From VAZQ01 sp963758945 (GTDB lineage Bacteria > Pseudomonadota > Alphaproteobacteria > Rhizobiales > Xanthobacteraceae): a DNA stretch of 64,000 nucleotides. Positions 60,425 to 64,000 of the stretch are shown one piece after another (within the stretch, counting starts at the first letter, position 1; each line of letters starts with the position of its first letter). Both the position numbers and the translations under genes were made by a program. The notes beneath the pieces were generated by a model. It did no database searches. It was not told where the DNA came from and was given only the letters and a program-made list of their open reading frames with translations. The stretch is taken from contig CAVWXY010000006.1 in assembly GCA_963758945.1 (NCBI GenBank), positions 682,001 to 746,000 of the forward strand. Direction: 5' to 3'.

Positions 60425-62842
60425 TCAACTCAATAAGCGAGAGCGGCCTGCGATGCCAGCGCCAGCGTCCTTGCCTCGCACCGCTGCCAATGTCCCAGTG
60501 TTTCTGCCGGCAGTCTTCCGCCAGACCCGCTCGGGGGTGACCGGCATGTCCATGTGCTCGACGTCGAACTCCCTGAGCGCGTCGACGACGGCATTGACCA
60601 CCACCGCGAGCGCGGGCGTGGTGCCGCCTTCGCCGCCCGCGCGCACCCCCAGCGGATTGCTGGGGGAAAGCACCTCGCTGATCTCGGTGGTGAAGGGGAG
60701 GAGATCGCGCGCCCGCGGGATGGCGTAATCCAGGAACGAGCCCGAGATGAGCTGGCCGCCGTTCCCGTCATAGATACAGCATTCGGAGAGCGCCTGTCCT
60801 ATCCCTTGCGCGATGGCGCCGTGCGACTGGCCGTGCAATATGCGGGGATTGACCGCGCGGCCGACGTCGTCGACGGCGAAATAGCCCGCGATCTCGACCG
60901 TCCCGACCTCGGGATCGATCTCGACCTCGCAGACGTGGCTGCCGTAGGGAAAGCCGCCGACGTCAACCGTATGGTCGCATTCGGCGGCCAAGGGGCCGGC
61001 GAGTTCGCCGGGAAGATCCTGACGCGTATGGGCGGCGCGCGCGACCTCGAAAATGCCGATCGAACGATCGGTCCCTTTCACGGCGAACGTGCCGTCCGCG
61101 AACTCGATGTCGTGCTCGGCCGCTTCGAGCGCGTGGGCGGCGATTTTCCTGCCCCGCGCGATGATCGCGTCCGAGGCCTTGCCCATCACGATGCCGGCGA
61201 GCCGCATGGAGCGGCCGGAGTGCGAGCCGCCGCCGACCGGAACGAGATCGGTATCGCCCTGGATCAGGTTGACGCAGTCGAAGGGCACCCCCAGCCATTC
61301 CGTCACGCACTGCGCGAAGCTGGTCTGATGGCCCTGGCCGCTCGACAGCGTGCCGATCGCGACGTCGACGCGGCCTTCGGGCAGGACCGTCACCTTGCTC
61401 CACTCGCGCGGCGCGCCGGTGGTGAACTCGACGTAGTTGGCGAGCGCGATGCCGCGGCGTTTGCCGCGCCGTGCGGCCGCCATGCGGCGTTGCGCGAAGC
61501 CGTCCCAGTCCGCGCGCGCGAGCGCGCTGTCCATGGCGCGCTCGTACTCCCCGCTGTCGTAGTTGAGGCCGAGCGGATTGCCGTAGGGCATCTCCTCGGC
61601 GCGGATCAGGTTGCGCCGGCGCAGCTCGACGCGGTCGAAGCCGTGGGTCGCGGCCGCGCGCTCGATCAAGCGCTCGATCACGAACATGGCCTCGGGCCGG
61701 CCGGCGCTGCGATAGGGATTGGTCGGCGGGGTGTTGCTCATAACTGCGCGTGCGCGGATAGACGCCGCCGGGATGCGGTAGACGCTGGAGAGCACCGACA
61801 CGCACTTGATCAGCGGCACGAACGAGACGGTGTGCGCCCCGACATTGCTGATGAGCGAGCCGCGCAGCGCCAGGAACGTCCCGGACCGGTCGAGCGCCAG
61901 CTCAGCGCGCACGAGCAGATCGCGCCCCTGATAATCGCTGAGGAAGGCTTCCTGCCGCTCGCATGTCCACTTCACCGGGCGGCCGACGCGGCGCGACGCC
62001 CAGGCGACGAGCGCGAACTCGGGGTAGAAGGCGTTGCGAGTGCCGAAATTGCCGCCGACATCGCCGGACACGACGCGGACACACTCCAGCGGCACGTCGA
62101 GGATGGCGGCCAGCTCGTGCTTCTGCCGCACCACGCCGCCGCTGCCGGCATGGAGCGTGGTGCGGCCGCTCGCCGCGTCGTAGTGGCCCACTGCGGCGCG
62201 CGGCTCGAGCGGCACGCCGGTGACGCGCTGCACCCAGGTTTCGAGCTGCACGACATGCGCCGCGCGCTCGAACGCCGCCGCGGTCGCGGCGGCATCGCCG
62301 ACCTCGGCGTCGATGCAGACGTTGGAGCGCGCGTCGTCCCAGAGGCGGGGCGCGTCGGACGCCGCTGCGGCGCGCGTATCGGTCACCGCCGGCAGCGGCT
62401 CGAAGTCGACGTGCACGCGCTCCGCCGCGTCCTTGGCTGCGTCGACGCTGTCGGCCACCACCATGGCCACGGCCTCGCCGGTGAAGCGCGCCTTGTCGTG
62501 CGGCAGCACGCGGTGGGGCGAGAGAAACTTGTCGGACGCGTCGCGCCGGCCGAGCGCGATGTCGGGTGCCCCGATGATCGGCCGGTGCGGGATCGGCTTG
62601 AGCCCGTCGGCGATCGCGTCGGCGCCCGTGAGCACGGCGATGACGCCGGGCATCGCCAGCGCGTCGGCCGCATCGATCGAGCGAATGCGCGCGTGGGCGT
62701 GCGGCGAGCGCACCATGACGGTATAGGCCTGTCCGGCCAGGTTGACGTCGTCGCTGAAGCGGCCTTGCCCGGTCACGAGCCGGGCGTCCTCCTTGCGCGC
62801 GACGGGCCGGCCTATGCCGGCGCTGCTTGTGCTTTTCGTCAT
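60425..62842 (-). CDS. Orphan molybdenum hydroxylase large subunit (loop PYRSAGRPE)
   Basis: An 805-residue Mo-MCD subunit. Start at 62842 (MTKSTSSAGIGRPVARKEDARL). Motifs are GDVGGNFGTRNAFYPEF (about residue 265), the active-site loop NPYRSAGRPEAMFV (about 385), TLSSGQGHQTS and the catalytic Glu in VRAGGEGGTTPA (about 755). VGGNFGTRN differs from the VGGGFG of its paralogues. The C-terminus extends 25 or so residues past VWRKTAG. No small or medium subunit is adjacent. It starts the minus-strand set CoxL-like/ECH/UbiD/tctC. Likely substrates are aldehydes or N-heteroaromatic acids; CO is unlikely. Confidence 0.9.
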   Translation of the reverse strand: MTKSTSSAGIGRPVARKEDARLVTGQGRFSDDVNLAGQAYTVMVRSPHAHARIRSIDAADALAMPGVIAVLTGADAIADGLKPIPHRPIIGAPDIALGRRDASDKFLSPHRVLPHDKARFTGEAVAMVVADSVDAAKDAAERVHVDFEPLPAVTDTRAAAASDAPRLWDDARSNVCIDAEVGDAAATAAAFERAAHVVQLETWVQRVTGVPLEPRAAVGHYDAASGRTTLHAGSGGVVRQKHELAAILDVPLECVRVVSGDVGGNFGTRNAFYPEFALVAWASRRVGRPVKWTCERQEAFLSDYQGRDLLVRAELALDRSGTFLALRGSLISNVGAHTVSFVPLIKCVSVLSSVYRIPAASIRARAVMSNTPPTNPYRSAGRPEAMFVIERLIERAAATHGFDRVELRRRNLIRAEEMPYGNPLGLNYDSGEYERAMDSALARADWDGFAQRRMAAARRGKRRGIALANYVEFTTGAPREWSKVTVLPEGRVDVAIGTLSSGQGHQTSFAQCVTEWLGVPFDCVNLIQGDTDLVPVGGGSHSGRSMRLAGIVMGKASDAIIARGRKIAAHALEAAEHDIEFADGTFAVKGTDRSIGIFEVARAAHTRQDLPGELAGPLAAECDHTVDVGGFPYGSHVCEVEIDPEVGTVEIAGYFAVDDVGRAVNPRILHGQSHGAIAQGIGQALSECCIYDGNGGQLISGSFLDYAIPRARDLLPFTTEISEVLSPSNPLGVRAGGEGGTTPALAVVVNAVVDALREFDVEHMDMPVTPERVWRKTAGRNTGTLAAVRGKDAGAGIAGRSRLLS

Positions 62843-62907
62843 CGTTTCCCCGCTGCTACGATAGCAGCCCCCGCCGCGACAACAATCGCCCCGACGGAAA
62901 GACCGCC

Positions 62908-63309
62908 ATGCACGCTTCCGAGACCTCCGGCGAGCCGCCCCGCGCGGAGCCGGCGCTGCGCGCCATCGCCATGCCCGCCGATGCCAATCCGCACGGCGAC
63001 ATTTTCGGCGGCTGGCTGTTGTCGCAGATGGACCTCGCGGGCGGCACCGCGGCGACGCGGCGGGCGAAAGGCCGCACCGTCACCGTGGCGATCACCGCCA
63101 TGACCTTTCACCGGCCGGTCTTCATCGGCGACGAGGTGACCTGCTATGCCGAGATCGTCAAGGTCGGGAGGACGTCGATCACGGTGAAAGTCGAGAGCTG
63201 GGCGCGCCGCGGCACCGGCGAGGAGTACATCGCGGTCACCGAGGGCATCTTCACTTATGTTGCGATCGGCGACGACCGCCAGCCGTGCCCGGTGCCGCCG
63301 GAAGGTTGA
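62908..63309 (+). CDS. Acyl-CoA thioesterase (YciA-like hotdog)
   Basis: A 133-residue single hotdog domain. ATG 62908 (MHASETSGEPPRAEPALRAI) gives a normal family length. The conserved ANPHGDIFGGWLLSQMDLAG carries the acidic active-site residue, followed by VAITAMTFHRPVFIGDEVTC and VTEGIFTYVAI. YciA-like enzymes hydrolyse short to medium acyl-CoAs and may relieve CoA trapping. It is transcribed divergently from the CoxL-like gene, 65 bases away. Confidence 0.93.
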   Translation: MHASETSGEPPRAEPALRAIAMPADANPHGDIFGGWLLSQMDLAGGTAATRRAKGRTVTVAITAMTFHRPVFIGDEVTCYAEIVKVGRTSITVKVESWARRGTGEEYIAVTEGIFTYVAIGDDRQPCPVPPEG

Positions 63310-63621
63310 CGGGATCGCACGGCGGGCCAAGTCATGAATGGCCGCGGGAAGCGCGTCACGCGGATGTCGCGCAAGCGGCCGCATGACGCATTGCAGGTCC
63401 AGGGCCTAGGCGACAGGGTTCCAATGAGCTAGATTGAAGACCGGTATTGCCTCACGTCGATTCAGGAAAATTCAAGCCCATCCCAAGATCGTTCGACAAG
63501 GCGCGGCGCCCGGTCATTGCGCCGCGCAGCGGCGTGGCCGAGTGGGCACATCGCCGTCGCGCAAGTGTTTCGCGCAACTGCGCACAAGGCTGAGCCCGTT
63601 CGAAAAGACCAGGAGCTGACA
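63310..63621. other. Intergenic region, no gene recognised
   Basis: 312 bases between the thioesterase stop and the transpeptidase start. I see no ORF of family type and no tRNA cloverleaf. It contains moderately AT-rich sequence around 63410-63480 (TAGATTGAAG, TTCAGGAAAATTC) that could hold the promoter of the next gene, and AGGAGCTGAC, the ribosome-binding site for ATG 63622, at its end. Confidence 0.6.
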
Positions 63622-64000
63622 ATGGGAATGCTCGATGTCGTTCTCGGTGGCGCTGTTCCGGGCGCCGAGAGCCGCAATTGCACGCTCCGGAGGAGGCGCA
63701 CCGGCAAGCCGCGGAGCGGTCCTTCGTCGATCGGCAACCACGTCGGCAGAGCCTTGGCGGCAGCTCTCATCTGCGCCGGCGCGGTGCTGATGCCGTCGGG
63801 TGCGGCGGACGCCAGGACGAGCGCCAGGGCGGGCGCCAAGGCGGGCGGCGCCCCGGCGCTCGATGCGCAAGCCGTCAATGCCGCCCAGCTGCCGGCGCCG
63901 TCGGGCAAGAAACGCGCTCCCCCTCCCAGCGCGGCCGCAATGATCAAGGCCGAGATATTGCTCGATCGCGCCGGCTTCTCGCCCGGCCAGATCGACGGCA
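63622..64000 (+). CDS. L,D-transpeptidase-like protein, N-terminal part (partial)
   Basis: An open frame running off the right edge, 126 residues seen. ATG 63622 follows AGGAG by seven bases. A signal-like hydrophobic stretch (ALAAALICAGAVLMPSGAADA) begins only near residue 47, after a basic leader, so the start may be later. From about residue 107, MIKAEILLDRAGFSPGQIDG is the start of a peptidoglycan-binding domain as found in ErfK/YbiS L,D-transpeptidases of Rhizobiales. The catalytic domain would lie beyond the window. Role: periplasmic cell-wall cross-linking. Confidence 0.65.
   Translation, partial: MGMLDVVLGGAVPGAESRNCTLRRRRTGKPRSGPSSIGNHVGRALAAALICAGAVLMPSGAADARTSARAGAKAGGAPALDAQAVNAAQLPAPSGKKRAPPPSAAAMIKAEILLDRAGFSPGQIDG

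Noticed and set aside
63500..63600. tRNA gene near GGCGTGGCCGAGTGGGCA
   Set aside because: The start looks like a D-arm (GGCCGAGTGG is common in tRNA-Ser/Leu) but no matching acceptor stem, anticodon arm or TTCGAATC T-arm could be completed.

Overview
The window is about 66 % GC. The dense, mostly co-oriented catabolic clusters, Bug/TctC-type receptors, form I CO-dehydrogenase genes and dispersed GTC(A/G)TCCCCGCG-type palindromic repeats suggest an alphaproteobacterium of the Hyphomicrobiales (Bradyrhizobium, Rhodoplanes or Xanthobacteraceae-like). This is inferred from gene style only; no rRNA or tRNA gene was seen.

Layout. (1) 1-7402, plus: a branched-chain-type ABC importer (livK end, livHMGF), an SDR, an AMP-dependent acyl-CoA ligase carrying five in-frame 90-bp repeats and a +1 frameshift, and an enoyl-CoA hydratase. 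Together these look like an import and CoA-activation route for an organic acid. (2) 16477-7446, minus: a glutamine-synthetase-like gene, Rieske dioxygenase alpha and beta subunits, a fumarase/aspartase-type lyase, two TctC receptors and two SDRs. The GS-like plus Rieske pairing recalls aniline (tdn/atd/dca) pathways. (3) 16697-19028, plus: a decayed tctC followed by intact tctB and tctA. (4) 29180-19139, minus: a small/medium molybdenum-hydroxylase subunit pair (the small one frameshifted), an XRE regulator, pyrK-pyrD-pyrC-pyrE, a TcuA-like flavoprotein, an amidase and coxG. The matching large subunit is divergent at 29425. A 22-bp AT-rich motif upstream of pyrK recurs inverted upstream of the GS-like gene. 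(5) 31756-34114: two abutting IS5-family elements flanked and separated by CTAG. (6) 34282-42520, plus: a UbiD decarboxylase, a coiled-coil protein, a receptor, an orphan CoxL-like subunit and an HpaB-type monooxygenase. (7) 42541-46063 (minus) and 46199-47545 (plus): an NMT1-type binding protein, two amidases, a cupin and a DUF2848 protein. (8) 47759-53689, plus: a true form I CO dehydrogenase cluster, coxMSLDE, with AYRCSFR in CoxL. (9) 53731-64000: an acyl-CoA dehydrogenase, a cell-wall amidase, an extradiol dioxygenase, a minus-strand unit (CoxL-like, enoyl-CoA hydratase, frameshifted UbiD, TctC), a thioesterase and the start of an L,D-transpeptidase.

Working together, the genes suggest a scavenger of aromatic and N-containing compounds. 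High-affinity receptors and an ABC importer feed ring hydroxylation, amide hydrolysis, molybdenum hydroxylation, prFMN decarboxylation and CoA thioester steps, with CO oxidation as an added energy source. The most unusual features are the 5 x 30-residue repeat array inside the ligase, the shared 22-bp motif, the GS/Rieske cluster, four CoxL paralogues with four different active-site loops, and three genes each broken by one extra A on the plus strand.
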